Assembly: GCF_011801145.1 (NCBI RefSeq)
Contig: NZ_CP046172.1
Coordinates: 6,076,001 to 6,140,000 of the forward strand
Length of the DNA stretch: 64,000 nucleotides
DNA from: Nocardia arthritidis
Lineage (GTDB): Bacteria > Actinomycetota > Actinomycetes > Mycobacteriales > Mycobacteriaceae
Direction of reading: 5' to 3'
Below the pieces are notes generated by a model that was not told the origin of the DNA, did not search any database, and saw only the letters and a list, made by a program, of their open reading frames with translations. Below are positions 43,310-53,358 of this stretch, piece after piece (the first letter of the stretch is position 1; every line of letters begins with the position of its first letter). The position numbers were made by a program, and so were the translations under genes.

Positions 43310-44125
43310 TTAGCTTCGTGACCACCCCCGAATTCCTTGGGCAGCCAACAGCACCGCGGCCGTGGCGAGGAACGGGGCGACCACGAAGGCCAAGCCGCCC
43401 ATGGCCAGATCCGGATCGTGCAGGGCGATGTTGTTCCAGTGGTTGGTCGCCAGGAATTGCGTGGTCACCTGGAATGCGGCGTGGAATCCGATACTGGTCC
43501 ACAGGCTTCCGGTTTTCGCCCGCAGCGCACCGAGTACCAGTGCGAAGACGAAGAACAGCACGATCCGATCGATCGTCGTCGCCGAACCGTGCAGCACACC
43601 CCATGCGGTGAACAGCGCGGCCTGGCCCACCACCGTAACGGCGGCGGAGTAGCGCTCGCGAAGGTTGGCGAAGAAGTAGCCGCGAAAGATGAGCTCCTCC
43701 GGAATCGCCTCGAACAGCAATACCAGCACCACGAGTCCCGCCAGCGAGAGCAGCGTCCGCGGCAGCGAGGTGCGCGGATCGATATCGGCCCAGCCGAGCC
43801 CGAGCAGCACCGCCGCGGTCACCCCGGCCGGAACGGCCCAGCACGCCGCGCCGAACAGAAACTGCCGCCACCCACGCGCGAACGAGGTCCACTCGAGTCC
43901 GGACCAAGGCCGCCGGTCCAACCAGCGCCGCGCCGCGTAGATCAACGGAACCGTCACCAACGTCGCGCCCAACGCGCGCAAGATATGCAGGCCGTGGGTG
44001 TACTCGGCACCGAACACCGCGGACACCCCACGGGTCAGCACCAGCCACCAGACAACCACCGCAACGAATACGACACCACCCCGGACAACCAGTCCGGGCC
44101 GCTCAACTCCTCCAAATACACCCAC
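43310..44125 (-). CDS. CPBP (CAAX/Abi) family intramembrane glutamic protease
   Basis: About 271 residues from GTG 44125; the start is uncertain because GGAGGAG lies just inside it, with no better codon following. Several membrane helices surround the family motifs EELIFRG (Glu-Glu-x-x-x-Arg), FTAWGVLHG and SIGFHAAFQ, which form the active site. Prokaryotic members process peptides or take part in protein secretion and immunity to bacteriocins. The gene lies downstream of hemH on the same strand after a 273-bp gap holding the second copy of the 76-bp repeat. Confidence 0.82.
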   Translation of the reverse strand: MGVFGGVERPGLVVRGGVVFVAVVVWWLVLTRGVSAVFGAEYTHGLHILRALGATLVTVPLIYAARRWLDRRPWSGLEWTSFARGWRQFLFGAACWAVPAGVTAAVLLGLGWADIDPRTSLPRTLLSLAGLVVLVLLFEAIPEELIFRGYFFANLRERYSAAVTVVGQAALFTAWGVLHGSATTIDRIVLFFVFALVLGALRAKTGSLWTSIGFHAAFQVTTQFLATNHWNNIALHDPDLAMGGLAFVVAPFLATAAVLLAAQGIRGWSRS

Positions 44126-44214
44126 ACCGCAAGGTATCTCGCGATCACACTGCCCGGCGTCCTCCAAAAGTCGGACCTGTGGCCCGCCGAGAGTTCGGCC
44201 TCGGTTTTCCGGGG

Positions 44215-44290
44215 GATCGGTGAGTTGGTTTGTGGTTGCGCCGCTACGACGACTGGATCGCCTGAGATAGGCGCGTGGTGCGTTGGCATG
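44215..44290 (-). repeat. 76-bp dispersed repeat, copy B
   Basis: Reverse-complement partner of 29179-29254, the same length without gaps. Read on the minus strand it starts CATGCCAACGCACCACG and ends CACCGATC, with the stem CGCCT/AGGCG around a 5-nt loop. It lies in the hemH-CAAX protease gap, about 90 bp upstream of the protease start. Confidence 0.65.
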
Positions 44291-44340
44291 CGGTCTCCCG
44301 GTTCCCGCCCCGGATGACGCTGTGCCCGCGTAGGTTCCGG

Positions 44341-44372
44341 CTTCTCGCGTATGCAATTGCTTGCGCGAGAAG
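44341..44372 (-). terminator. Hairpin downstream of hemH
   Basis: CTTCTCGCG (44341-44349) pairs perfectly with CGCGAGAAG (44364-44372); the loop contains the palindrome GCAATTGC. It lies 26 bases after the hemH stop on the minus strand. A competing, imperfect pairing links the CGCGTATGCAATTG segment with CAATTGCTATGCGCG at about 44376-44390. Confidence 0.55.
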
Positions 44373-44398
44373 CCAATTGCTATGCGCGAACCGGTTAC

Positions 44399-45436
44399 CT
44401 ACTCCCGGCGCGACCCGCAGCAGCCGATGGCGCACGGCGCACCGTTCAGGGTGCAGCCCAAGCTTTCGAAGGTGCTCAAATGCGCCGCAGCGGAACCGGT
44501 CAGCTGCTCGTCGACCAACTCGGCGACCAGTTGGGCGAATCGCGGGTCGGTGCCGGGTGTGGCCGCGCGGGCGAAGGCGATGCCGAGTTCGGCGGCCCGG
44601 TCCCTGGCCTCGTTGTCGAGATCCCAGATCACCTCGAGGTGGTCGGAGACGAATCCGACGGGGCAGACGACCACCGCGCGCACGCCCGATTCGGCGATCC
44701 GGTCCAGGTGGTCGACGATGTCGGGTTCCAGCCACGGCACCTGCGGCGGGCCGGAGCGGGACTGCCACACCAGGTCGTAGTCGTCGAATCCCGTTGCCGC
44801 CGCGCACAATCGGGCCGCCTCGGCGACCTGGCGGCTGTACAGCTCACCGGTGCCGGGCGGGCCCGCGACGGCGTCGGCGCGCACCGGGATCGAATGCGCG
44901 GTGAATACCAACCGCGCCGCATCGCGAACATCCCGCGGCAGTTCGGCGACCGCGGCGCGGATGGCGTCGGCGAACGCCTCGATCAGCAGCGGATGGTCGA
45001 AATACTGTCGCAGCTTGAGCATTTCGGGCGCATCCGGGCCGACGGACGCGCGCGCCCGGACGATATCTTCCTGGTACTGCAGGCAACCCGAGTACCCGCC
45101 CCATGCCGATGTGGGAAATACCAGGGCGGAACGGATTCCGTCGGCGCGCATCCGCTCGACGGTGTCCTCCACCATCGGATGCCAATTCCGGTTACCGAAG
45201 TACACCGGCAGATCAATTCCGCGCGAAGCGAATTCGCCCTCCACCGCCTTGATGATGTCGCGGTTGAGCGCGTTGATCGGCGAAACACCGCCGAAGTGCA
45301 GATAGTGCTGCGCGACCTCGGCGAGTCGCTCCGGCGGCACGCCCCGGCCCCGAGTGACGTTCTCCAGGAACGGCATCACGTCCTCGGGGCGTTCGGGGCC
45401 GCCGAACGAGAGCAGCAGCAGCGCGTCGTAAGCCAT
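44399..45436 (-). CDS. hemH: Ferrochelatase (coproporphyrin III ferrochelatase type)
   Basis: 345 residues from ATG 45436, 4 bp after the inhA stop. The signature [32 protein letters not shown], the active-site [13 protein letters not shown] with catalytic His and the terminal [23 protein letters not shown] define the family. Actinobacterial enzymes insert iron into coproporphyrin III in the coproporphyrin-dependent haem pathway. C-terminal cysteines ([15 protein letters not shown]) could hold the [2Fe-2S] cluster seen in this group. Operon with fabG1 and inhA, as in M. tuberculosis. Confidence 0.96.
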   Translation of the reverse strand: MAYDALLLLSFGGPERPEDVMPFLENVTRGRGVPPERLAEVAQHYLHFGGVSPINALNRDIIKAVEGEFASRGIDLPVYFGNRNWHPMVEDTVERMRADGIRSALVFPTSAWGGYSGCLQYQEDIVRARASVGPDAPEMLKLRQYFDHPLLIEAFADAIRAAVAELPRDVRDAARLVFTAHSIPVRADAVAGPPGTGELYSRQVAEAARLCAAATGFDDYDLVWQSRSGPPQVPWLEPDIVDHLDRIAESGVRAVVVCPVGFVSDHLEVIWDLDNEARDRAAELGIAFARAATPGTDPRFAQLVAELVDEQLTGSAAAHLSTFESLGCTLNGAPCAIGCCGSRRE

Positions 45437-45440
45437 TACC

Positions 45441-46277
45441 TCAGTTTGCCGAGAAATTCTCGGGGAACCAGGTGTTGTGGCTGGCGCCACCATCCACGTA
45501 GATGATCGAACCGGTGGTGCCGGGCAGCCAATCCGAGAGCAGCGCGCAGATCGACCTGGCCACCACCGTCGGATCGTCGACGTCCCAGCCGATCGGGGAC
45601 GCGCCGTCCCAGTAGGTGTTGAGCTGGTTCAGCTTGGCCGCGTCGTCGGTGGCGGTGCCCGCGATGGCCTTGGCGGCCAGCGTCTTGATCGGGCCCGCCG
45701 CGATCAGGTTGGAGCGAATCCGCTTGGCATTGCCCACTTCTCGGGCCACATACCGGTTCACCGACTCCAGCGCGGCCTTGGCGACGCCCATCCAGTTGTA
45801 GAACGGCATGGCGGTGCGCGGGTCGAAGTCCATGCCGACGATCGAACCGCCCTCGTTCATCACCGGCAGCACGGCGCGGGCCAGCGAGGCGTAGCTCCAC
45901 GCGGAGATTTCGAACGCCTTGGCCGCATCCGGGCCCGGACCGTCGAGGAACGGCACCGCATCCGGCCCCATCAGGGTTTTCGGCGCGAACGCGATGGAGT
46001 GCAGCACGCCGTCGACACCCTCGGGGGCGTGCTCGCGCACCCGCTCGGCCAGCGTCGCCAGATCCTCCTCGCTGGTGACGTCGAGCCCGATGGCGGGCGG
46101 GACCTCCTGCGGCAGCCGCTTGGCGATCCGATCGATCAGCCGCAGCCGTTCCGGGATGCCGGTGATGATCACCTTGGCGCCCTGCTCCTGGGCCACCGCC
46201 GCCGCGTGGAACGCGATCGACGAATCGGTGATGATGCCGGTGATCAGGATGGTCTTACCTGCGAGCAGTCCGCCCAT
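45441..46277 (-). CDS. inhA: NADH-dependent enoyl-ACP reductase InhA
   Basis: 278 residues, close to mycobacterial InhA and collinear with it: [27 protein letters not shown] at the cofactor site, VLHSIAFAP (the Ser corresponding to InhA Ser94), [34 protein letters not shown] with catalytic Tyr and Lys, and [13 protein letters not shown]. It reduces enoyl-ACP in the FAS-II system that elongates meromycolic acids. It is 81 bp downstream of fabG1 and 4 bp upstream of hemH. Residues lining the isoniazid-NAD pocket appear wild-type-like, but susceptibility cannot be judged. Confidence 0.96.
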   Translation of the reverse strand: MGGLLAGKTILITGIITDSSIAFHAAAVAQEQGAKVIITGIPERLRLIDRIAKRLPQEVPPAIGLDVTSEEDLATLAERVREHAPEGVDGVLHSIAFAPKTLMGPDAVPFLDGPGPDAAKAFEISAWSYASLARAVLPVMNEGGSIVGMDFDPRTAMPFYNWMGVAKAALESVNRYVAREVGNAKRIRSNLIAAGPIKTLAAKAIAGTATDDAAKLNQLNTYWDGASPIGWDVDDPTVVARSICALLSDWLPGTTGSIIYVDGGASHNTWFPENFSAN

Positions 46278-46358
46278 GAGTTCTCGGTTCTCCTGAGAGT
46301 TGGTGGTGGGGTACCACGGCCGCGAAACCCTACGGCCGCAGGGTGATTCGTCAGGGTG

Positions 46359-47168
<810 letters not shown>

Positions 47169-47182
47169 TTACAAATGACAAA

Positions 47183-47202
47183 GCCCGGCCGCCTGGCCGG
47201 GC
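47183..47202 (-). terminator. Terminator of the small secreted protein gene
   Basis: GCCCGGCC pairs with GGCCGGGC around a 4-nt loop. On the minus strand it is followed by TTTGTCATTTG, and it sits 66 bases after the stop of the gene at 47269-47508, so it should separate that gene from fabG1. Confidence 0.75.
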
Positions 47203-47268
47203 CGTGCCCACAAAATTGTCCGGATCCGCGCGCCGTTCGGCGATAAGACCACGGTGGTTCCCAACCCC

Positions 47269-47508
47269 TCAGACTCGATTGGTCTGGTAGAGACCCCACA
47301 TCTGGTAGCCGTTCACATCGGCTTGACCGAGCGGTTTGCAGTAGGTGTTCGGCTGGGCTTTCGGCCCATTCAACAGCGCATTGCAACGGGATTCGGCATC
47401 GGGTCCGGTGAAGGGCAGGTACAACAGGACGTCGGCCGCCGCCACTCCTGTTGGTCCGAGCAGTATTCCACCGATCGCGGCCGCGAAGATCAACGATCGC
47501 TTCAGCAT
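47269..47508 (-). CDS. Small secreted hypothetical protein
   Basis: 79 residues from ATG 47508, preceded by GGAGG at ideal spacing. A signal peptide (KRSLIFAAAIGGILLGPTGVAAAD) is followed by a mature part of about 50 residues with two cysteines (RCNALLNGP; TYCKPLGQ) that may form a disulphide. No family recognised. It is inserted between the VWA-protein gene and fabG1, where Rv1482c lies in M. tuberculosis, but it is unrelated to that protein as far as I can tell. Confidence 0.72.
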   Translation of the reverse strand: MLKRSLIFAAAIGGILLGPTGVAAADVLLYLPFTGPDAESRCNALLNGPKAQPNTYCKPLGQADVNGYQMWGLYQTNRV

Positions 47509-47628
47509 TTCATTCCTCCGATTGCGGTAATGCGAAACAGCAACAGAGAAATCAAATACGCTGCGGCCCAACAGGTGTACCGCCGACCGTGCTCTTGGCA
47601 GACAGCTGGCAGAGTTGGCAGCCGCAGA

Positions 47629-48633
47629 TCAGGGCAACCGTTGCCTGCCGAGCAGACCCGTCACGACACCGGCGGCGACGAACAGCATGCCGAGCAGCAG
47701 CCAAGGTCGACTGGCATCGCCCCTGGTGAGCTCGAAGCCGATCTGCTCCTGCAGCGTGTTGTACACCTGCGTGAGTTCGGTCAGGCTGGATGCCTTGTAG
47801 AACTCACCGCCGGACAGCCGGGCGATCTCCCGCATCGCGTCATCGTCGACGGGTACGGACTGCCGCTTGGTGCTGCCGTCACTCGGGTCCGGAATATCCA
47901 CCGCACCCCAGCTCGTGCCATACGAAATCGTCGAGATCGGAACGTGTTTGCTCTTCGCCAGCCGAGCCGCGACGTATTCGTGCCGCGGATTGTCCACATC
48001 CTCGAACGCCGGAACGGTCTGCTTACCGTCGGACATCAGCACGATGCGGGCGGGCGGCGGGTCCTGCGAACCGCCGAGCACCGAACCCAGTGTGTCGATG
48101 GCCTGCAGCGCGGTGATGATGCCCTCGCCGGTCGCGGTGCGTTCGGCGAGTTTGATGTTGTCGATGGCCGCCTTGGCCTGTTCATGGTTCGGGGTCGGCG
48201 TCACCAGCACCGACGCGGTGCCCGCGAAGGTGATGAATCCGATGTTCAAACCCGATGGCAGCCCGTCGACGAATTCCTTACCCGCCTTCTTCGCGACCTC
48301 GATTCGGCTGGGCGGCACGTCGGTCGCCTCCATCGAGAGCGATACGTCCATCACCAGCATGACGGTGGCGCGGTTGCGGGCCACCTTCTTGACCGCGGTG
48401 GGCCCGGCGGCGGCGATGGTGAGAAATACCAGGCCCGCCACCAGGAGCACGATCGGTATGTGCCGCAACAGACTCGGCCGCGTCGGGGCGACCTTCTCCA
48501 GCAGCTCCATATTGGTGAAGCGCAGCGTGTTCTTGTGCCGTGACACCTGAACGAGCACATAGCCGAGCACGATCAGCGCGACGATCACGAGGAAGCCGAG
48601 CCAGACAGCAGAGGTGAATCCGGAAATACTCAC
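47629..48633 (-). CDS. VWA domain-containing membrane protein (Rv1481-type)
   Basis: 334 residues. Two N-terminal helices (VWLGFLVIVALIVLGYVLV; HIPIVLLVAGLVFLTIAAA) and one C-terminal helix (RPWLLLGMLFVAAGVVTGLL) flank a von Willebrand A domain with MIDAS residues DVSLSM, a Thr (ERTATGEG) and Asp (LMSDGKQ). GTG 48633 overlaps the stop of the DUF58 gene (GTGA). MoxR, DUF58 and VWA proteins form an ATPase-driven chaperone-like system acting on metal centres or envelope enzymes; the client is unknown, though ripA lies next to it. Confidence 0.92.
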   Translation of the reverse strand: MSISGFTSAVWLGFLVIVALIVLGYVLVQVSRHKNTLRFTNMELLEKVAPTRPSLLRHIPIVLLVAGLVFLTIAAAGPTAVKKVARNRATVMLVMDVSLSMEATDVPPSRIEVAKKAGKEFVDGLPSGLNIGFITFAGTASVLVTPTPNHEQAKAAIDNIKLAERTATGEGIITALQAIDTLGSVLGGSQDPPPARIVLMSDGKQTVPAFEDVDNPRHEYVAARLAKSKHVPISTISYGTSWGAVDIPDPSDGSTKRQSVPVDDDAMREIARLSGGEFYKASSLTELTQVYNTLQEQIGFELTRGDASRPWLLLGMLFVAAGVVTGLLGRQRLP

Positions 48634-49586
48634 TGGCGTGGTGCCCGCCCGCTCGGGGCGCCGAAGCTGTGGCGCCGGGTGGATACGAACCGGACCACAT
48701 CGGCGATCCAGTCCCGGTCGGTCTGCAGGGTGAGCACCGGCGCTCCGCAGCTGCGCAGGGCCTGTTCGACCTGTTGCCGGTGCCGTTGCGCCGCGGTCGC
48801 GAAGTCGGCGCGCAGCGTTGGGGTGAGGCTGAATTCGCGGGTGCGCCCGGATTCCGGATCGTGCAGCACCACATCGCCGACATCGGGCAGTGTCAGATCG
48901 CGCGGATCGAGCACCTCCACCGCGAGCAGTTCGTGCCGGGCCGAGATGGCGCGCAGCGAACGCTGCCAATCGATTTCACCGAGGAAATCGCTGATCACCA
49001 CGGCGAGACCGCGTTTGCGCTGCGGTCTGCGCAGTGCCTCGATGCCGCCGCGCAGATCGCCGCGCACACCGTCGCGGGCGTGCGGGGTGGTCGCGATATC
49101 GCGCAGTAGCGACTGCGCGTGAATTCGCCCGCTGCGCGCGGGAATTCGCACCAGTCGCTCGCCGGTGGCGACGACGGCGCCGATCCGGTTGCCGCCGCCG
49201 CTGGTCAGATGGGTGATGGCCGCGGCGGCCGCGATGGCGAGATCGCGCTTCTGGCACAGCGCGGTGCCGAAGTCGAGGCTGGCCGACAGGTCCACCACCA
49301 TCCAGGTTTCCAGCTCGCGGTCGGCGATCATCTGCCGCACGTGCGGGTGGGTGGTGCGGGCGGTGACCGACCAATCCATTTGGCGCACATCGTCGCCCGG
49401 TTGGTAGGCGCGCGCCTCACCGGGTTCGGATCCGGGGCCCGGGATGAGCCCGAGGTGGTCGCCGTGCAGGACGCCGTCGAGTTTGCGCCGGACCGTGAGT
49501 TCGAGCGTTTTGAGCGCCGCCGACAGCTTCGGATCGGTGAGCTCACCCGATCGGAAGGACGGCGGGGCGTGGTTCGGCGTCGTCAC
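48630..49586 (-). CDS. DUF58 domain protein (Rv1480-type)
   Basis: 318 residues. DUF58 is identified by GPGSEPGEARAYQPGDDVRQMDWSVTART (recognition segment, given here by motif), then ELETWMVVDLSASLDFGT and LAVVISDFLGEIDWQRSL, a degenerate VWA-like fold. Its start overlaps the moxR stop and its stop overlaps the start of the VWA gene. It is thought to link the MoxR ATPase with VWA partners. Confidence 0.92.
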   Translation of the reverse strand: MTTPNHAPPSFRSGELTDPKLSAALKTLELTVRRKLDGVLHGDHLGLIPGPGSEPGEARAYQPGDDVRQMDWSVTARTTHPHVRQMIADRELETWMVVDLSASLDFGTALCQKRDLAIAAAAAITHLTSGGGNRIGAVVATGERLVRIPARSGRIHAQSLLRDIATTPHARDGVRGDLRGGIEALRRPQRKRGLAVVISDFLGEIDWQRSLRAISARHELLAVEVLDPRDLTLPDVGDVVLHDPESGRTREFSLTPTLRADFATAAQRHRQQVEQALRSCGAPVLTLQTDRDWIADVVRFVSTRRHSFGAPSGRAPRQ

Positions 49587-50758
49587 TTCGGCTGGTTGTT
49601 ACCCGCGGGCTGCGGCACCTGGCCGACGGGCTGCATATTCGGCTGTTGCGGAACCGGTTGCGGCACACCGTGCGGGCCCATCGCGGGCGGTGCGGGCGTC
49701 GCGGGGGCTCCCGGCGCGACGGCCTGCGGCGCGACCTGCGGCAGCCCGACGGTCTGCAGCACCCGCTTGACCACGTCCTCGGGGCTGATCTCGTCGGCGA
49801 GCGCGTCGTAGGACAGCACCAGGCGGTGTCGCAGCACATCCGGGATCACCTCGACGACATCCTGCGGCACCACGTAATCGCAGCCGCGGATCAGCGCGAC
49901 GGCGCGGGCGGCGGCGATGATGCCGAGGCTGGCGCGCGGCGACGCACCGTAGGACACCCAGTTCGCCACGTCGGTCATGCCGAATTCGGCCGGGGTGCGG
50001 GTCGCCGCGATCACTCGGACCACGTAATCCACCAGGGCGTGGTGCACGAAGGTGTTCGCGGCCAGCTCCTGCAGCCGGATCAGCTCGGCGGGCTCCAGGA
50101 CCTGCTTGGGTTCCGGTGGGGTGACGCCCATCCGGTAGATGATCTCGCGCTCCTCCTCCACCGAGGGGTAGTCGACGACGACCTTGAACAGGAAGCGGTC
50201 GCGCTGCGCCTCGGGCAGCGGGTACACGCCCTCGCTCTCGATCGGGTTCTGAGTCGCCATGACCAGGAACGGATTCGGCATCGGGTAGGTCTTGCCGCCG
50301 ATGGACACATGCCGCTCGGCCATCACCTCGAGCAGCGCCGACTGCACCTTGGCGGGTGCGCGGTTGATCTCGTCGGCGAGGACGAAATTCGCGACCACCG
50401 GGCCGAGTTCGGTGTCGAATTCCTCGCGGCCCTGGCGGTAGATGCGGGTACCGGTGAGGTCGGTCGGCACCAGGTCGGGCGTGAACTGCACGCGGGAGAA
50501 CGAGCCGCCGACCACCTTGGCGAAGGTTTCCACCGCGAGCGTCTTCGCGATGCCGGGCACACCCTCGAGCAGCACGTGACCGCGCGCCAGCACACCGACG
50601 AGCAGCCGCTCGACCAGCCGGTCCTGCCCGACGATGACCCGCTTGACCTCGTAGATCGCCTTTTCCAGGGTCTGGACGTCACGCTCCAGGGTGCTCGGTG
50701 CCGATGGCGCATCTTTCGCCAAATCGGCCCCACTCACACCGTCCGTCGAAGTCACCAA
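49583..50758 (-). CDS. moxR1: MoxR-family AAA+ ATPase
   Basis: 391 residues with Walker A GVPGIAKT, Walker B FVLADEINRAP, sensor MATQNPIESEGVYPLPEAQRDRF and the lid domain. The C-terminal 45 residues are Pro/Gln/Asn-rich, an extension beyond the conserved fold. GTG or ATG choice at 50758 is taken from the open frame. It probably remodels client proteins with the co-encoded DUF58 and VWA partners. It follows ripA on the same strand with a 136-bp gap. Confidence 0.93.
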   Translation of the reverse strand: MVTSTDGVSGADLAKDAPSAPSTLERDVQTLEKAIYEVKRVIVGQDRLVERLLVGVLARGHVLLEGVPGIAKTLAVETFAKVVGGSFSRVQFTPDLVPTDLTGTRIYRQGREEFDTELGPVVANFVLADEINRAPAKVQSALLEVMAERHVSIGGKTYPMPNPFLVMATQNPIESEGVYPLPEAQRDRFLFKVVVDYPSVEEEREIIYRMGVTPPEPKQVLEPAELIRLQELAANTFVHHALVDYVVRVIAATRTPAEFGMTDVANWVSYGASPRASLGIIAAARAVALIRGCDYVVPQDVVEVIPDVLRHRLVLSYDALADEISPEDVVKRVLQTVGLPQVAPQAVAPGAPATPAPPAMGPHGVPQPVPQQPNMQPVGQVPQPAGNNQPK

Positions 50759-50894
50759 AATCCCCGCTTTCGCTTTGGTCCTGTGCGTGCTGCCACAACT
50801 ATTCCAGGTATCGCCGCCGGATGCCGCAACCGGACCCCGGCAGAACCTAGGAAACCGATGTGAATCCAGCGCTGCCGAACCAGAACACAGCGAC

Positions 50895-52316
50895 TCAACC
50901 GGTGACTATGCGCACCGCATAAGGCATGATGCCACCTTCGCGCACCGGCGACACCCTGACGACGTCACCGGACTGCGGCGCCTCCACCATCTGCCCGTTG
51001 CCGAGATAGAGCGCGACGTGCTCGCTGCCGTTGGGTCCCCAGAACAGCATGTCGCCGCGAACCCGTTCGGCCACCGGCACTCTGGTGCCCGCGTTGTACT
51101 GGTAGCCGCTGTAGTGCGGCAGCGAGACGCCGATGCCGGCGAAGGCGTAGACCATCAGCCCGGAACAGTCGAAGCCGACCTTGTTGTAGTCGCCGTAGCT
51201 GTCGGCGACGCCGCCGTCCCGGATGCCGAGGGTCGGACCGTTCTCGTCGCCGCCGCCCCAGGAGTATTGAACGCCGAGCTGCGACATCGCCCGGTCCACC
51301 ACGGTTTCGATGGCGTCCGAGCCGCCGATCGACGGCATGGCCGCCGCGGGTGGCCGGCGCCGCGGCGGGGTTTGGGTCTCGAGATCGGTGTGCGGGCGTT
51401 TGCCGTCGCCGAGTTGGGCGGCGCGATCCCGGGCGGCCTGGTCGGCGGCGGCGCGCGCGGCCGCGGCGGCCGCCGCCGCCCGCATCGCCGCCTCCTCGGC
51501 CTTGCGCTGCTCGTCCCATGAGTTGTACGCATCGCGCTGGGCCACCAGCCCGGCGACATTCTTGCGGGCCAGGTCGAGGCGGCCCTGTGCGGTCTCGCGC
51601 TGCTGAATCAGGTTGTCGCGCTGCGACTTCTGCCGGTCCAGCTCGGATTTCGCCGCGGTGACGGCCTGTTCGGCGTCGGACTTCTTCTGCTCGGCGGCGG
51701 TCGCGGCCGAATCGGCCTCCGTTTTCGCCTGCCGCGCAAGGGAATTCTTATTCGCCTCGGCGACCTGGGCCCGGCGCAGGCCGTCGAGCACATGCTGCTG
51801 CTGTTTGGCCACCACGGCCAGCAGCTGCGCCCGGTCGAGCACCGTGTCCGGGGTGGACGCGGCGAGGAAGGTGATCATGGTCGGCGTCGCGGGTTTGGTG
51901 TAGGCCTGTGCGGCGAAGACGTCGAAGTTGCCGCGCGCCTGCCCGACCTGTGCGGTCGCATCGGCCAGTTCCCGCTGCGAGTCGGCGACCGCGACGACGG
52001 CGCGATCGCAGGCTGCGCGGGCGTCCTGCAGGTCGACCAGCGCCTTGTTCACCGCCTCGCGCTTGAGCTCGACCGCACCGTCGAGCTGCTGCAGCTGCTG
52101 ATCCGCCGCGGCGACCTGGTTGATCAGCCCGCCGACCTCCGCGACGCCCGCGTCGACCTGCGCTCTGCCCTCGGTGATCTGGCCGTCGCTCGGATTCGGC
52201 GGCGGTGGCGGCACCGCGCCGGCCGGTCCGGCGGCGATAGCGACCGAGACGGATAGCAGCAACCCCAGAGCGACCCATAGTCGAGGCCGGGAACCGACCT
52301 CACCGCTGCTGCGCAT
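50895..52316 (-). CDS. ripA: NlpC/P60 peptidoglycan endopeptidase RipA
   Basis: 473 residues from ATG 52316 with GGGAGGT upstream, nearly the length of mycobacterial RipA. After a signal peptide (PRLWVALGLLLSVSVAIAAGPAGA) comes a long Ala/Gln coiled coil (about 40-330) and a C-terminal NlpC/P60 domain with catalytic Cys in FDCSGLMVYAF, His in SEHVALYLGNG and a polar third residue. It cleaves the D-Glu to meso-DAP bond of peptidoglycan during division; the coiled coil keeps RipA-type enzymes inactive or binds partners. Only one such gene is present; the ripB of Mycobacterium is missing. Confidence 0.94.
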   Translation of the reverse strand: MRSSGEVGSRPRLWVALGLLLSVSVAIAAGPAGAVPPPPPNPSDGQITEGRAQVDAGVAEVGGLINQVAAADQQLQQLDGAVELKREAVNKALVDLQDARAACDRAVVAVADSQRELADATAQVGQARGNFDVFAAQAYTKPATPTMITFLAASTPDTVLDRAQLLAVVAKQQQHVLDGLRRAQVAEANKNSLARQAKTEADSAATAAEQKKSDAEQAVTAAKSELDRQKSQRDNLIQQRETAQGRLDLARKNVAGLVAQRDAYNSWDEQRKAEEAAMRAAAAAAAARAAADQAARDRAAQLGDGKRPHTDLETQTPPRRRPPAAAMPSIGGSDAIETVVDRAMSQLGVQYSWGGGDENGPTLGIRDGGVADSYGDYNKVGFDCSGLMVYAFAGIGVSLPHYSGYQYNAGTRVPVAERVRGDMLFWGPNGSEHVALYLGNGQMVEAPQSGDVVRVSPVREGGIMPYAVRIVTG

Positions 52317-52619
52317 CGCACCTCCCGAGGATCCGACCGTGGCTCTATTCGATTCGCGGCGCGGTCGCGGCCGACAGCCCGTTGACCTCACCAGCACCAG
52401 CCGAACCAAGAAGCTCAGTGGCCGACGGATAGCCCTTGCAACACTTCTTTCCCATCAGAGAACAAACGAACCGTACGACACTTTTTTCACGGAGGAAACA
52501 CCGGTAACAGAATCACACCAGCGTAATTCGTACGTTGCCCGCAATTAGCTCAACGCGCGTCAGGATTCGCGGCCGAAAAACAAACCAACCGTCAGGAAAA
52601 GTTGCTGAGCGGATACCCG
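52317..52619. promoter_or_regulatory. Promoter region of ripA
   Basis: AT-richer than its surroundings around 52440-52560, with GTAACA...CACACC-type motifs (52504-52520) resembling the tandem sites of the MtrA response regulator in appearance only. Minus-strand elements have no clear -35/-10 pair. I checked for a c-di-AMP (ydaO) riboswitch and did not find its conserved GGGG...CCGAAUC core. Confidence 0.35.
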
Positions 52620-53195
52620 CTACGAGGCGTTGGCCCCACTCTCGGCCGCCGCCGAAACCCCCACCCGCGCAGCCTCTTCCGAGCGACGCCGCGCCTTGAG
52701 GTAGTACAGCCCACCGACGGCCAGGACCGTACCGGCCAGCAACACTCCGGTAATAGCCGTCCATGGCGTGCCGCCCGGGCTCTCCAACCGGTCCACGAAG
52801 ATCTGCGCCGACTGCGCCGAATCGCCGCCCTTGAACTTGGCGCTGTCCTCGGCCCATTCCAGGCGCGCCCGGTTGATCGAATCGCTCCAGGTGCCGACCT
52901 GATCGGCACTGAACACCACGACGGTGCCGTGTTGGGTCTTGCCGACCTCGGTGGCCAGGTCCCGTAAGCTCGAGTCGTGGGCCGGATTACCGGGAACGAC
53001 CACAATGCTCAGCGAGATCCCATGGGCTCTCGCGTCGGCGGCGATTGCCGCGAGTTCGTCCTTGTCCCTGCCCGTCAGGGTGGCCACATGACCCGCCGCC
53101 AGGTCGGCGTTGATCTCCACGATCGTCGAATCGTCCACACCCGGCGGCAGTTCCGCGGCCATGGGGGTGAGAACCGAGGTGTGCGAGACGGTCAT
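52620..53195 (-). CDS. Membrane-anchored protein (Rv1476-type)
   Basis: 191 residues from ATG 53195. The domain before residue 150 resembles the TPM/DUF6676-like fold (DDSTIVEINADLAAGHVATLTGRDKDELAAIAADARAHGISLSIVVVPG as positions about 22-70), followed by one transmembrane helix (WTAITGVLLAGTVLAVGGLYYL) and a short basic tail. Size and position between ripA and acn match mycobacterial Rv1476. Function is unknown. Divergent from acn. Confidence 0.85.
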   Translation of the reverse strand: MTVSHTSVLTPMAAELPPGVDDSTIVEINADLAAGHVATLTGRDKDELAAIAADARAHGISLSIVVVPGNPAHDSSLRDLATEVGKTQHGTVVVFSADQVGTWSDSINRARLEWAEDSAKFKGGDSAQSAQIFVDRLESPGGTPWTAITGVLLAGTVLAVGGLYYLKARRRSEEAARVGVSAAAESGANAS

Positions 53196-53358
53196 GTTCC
53201 ATCCGGTCTGTCGAGCCGCATCGGCGTGCGAAGCGACGGGCATCCAACACTGCAGGGCGAGCGACGCTGGGTCATCACCCGACTGCTCGAATGCACAGTA
53301 CGCGACCGGAACTCAGCGCATGCGCACGCGGCGCGCGGTTCGCCCCCCGCACGTTTCA

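Noticed and set aside
52317..52619. c-di-AMP (ydaO) riboswitch upstream of ripA
   Set aside because: Expected from other actinobacterial wall hydrolase genes, but the conserved core sequences are absent on the relevant strand.
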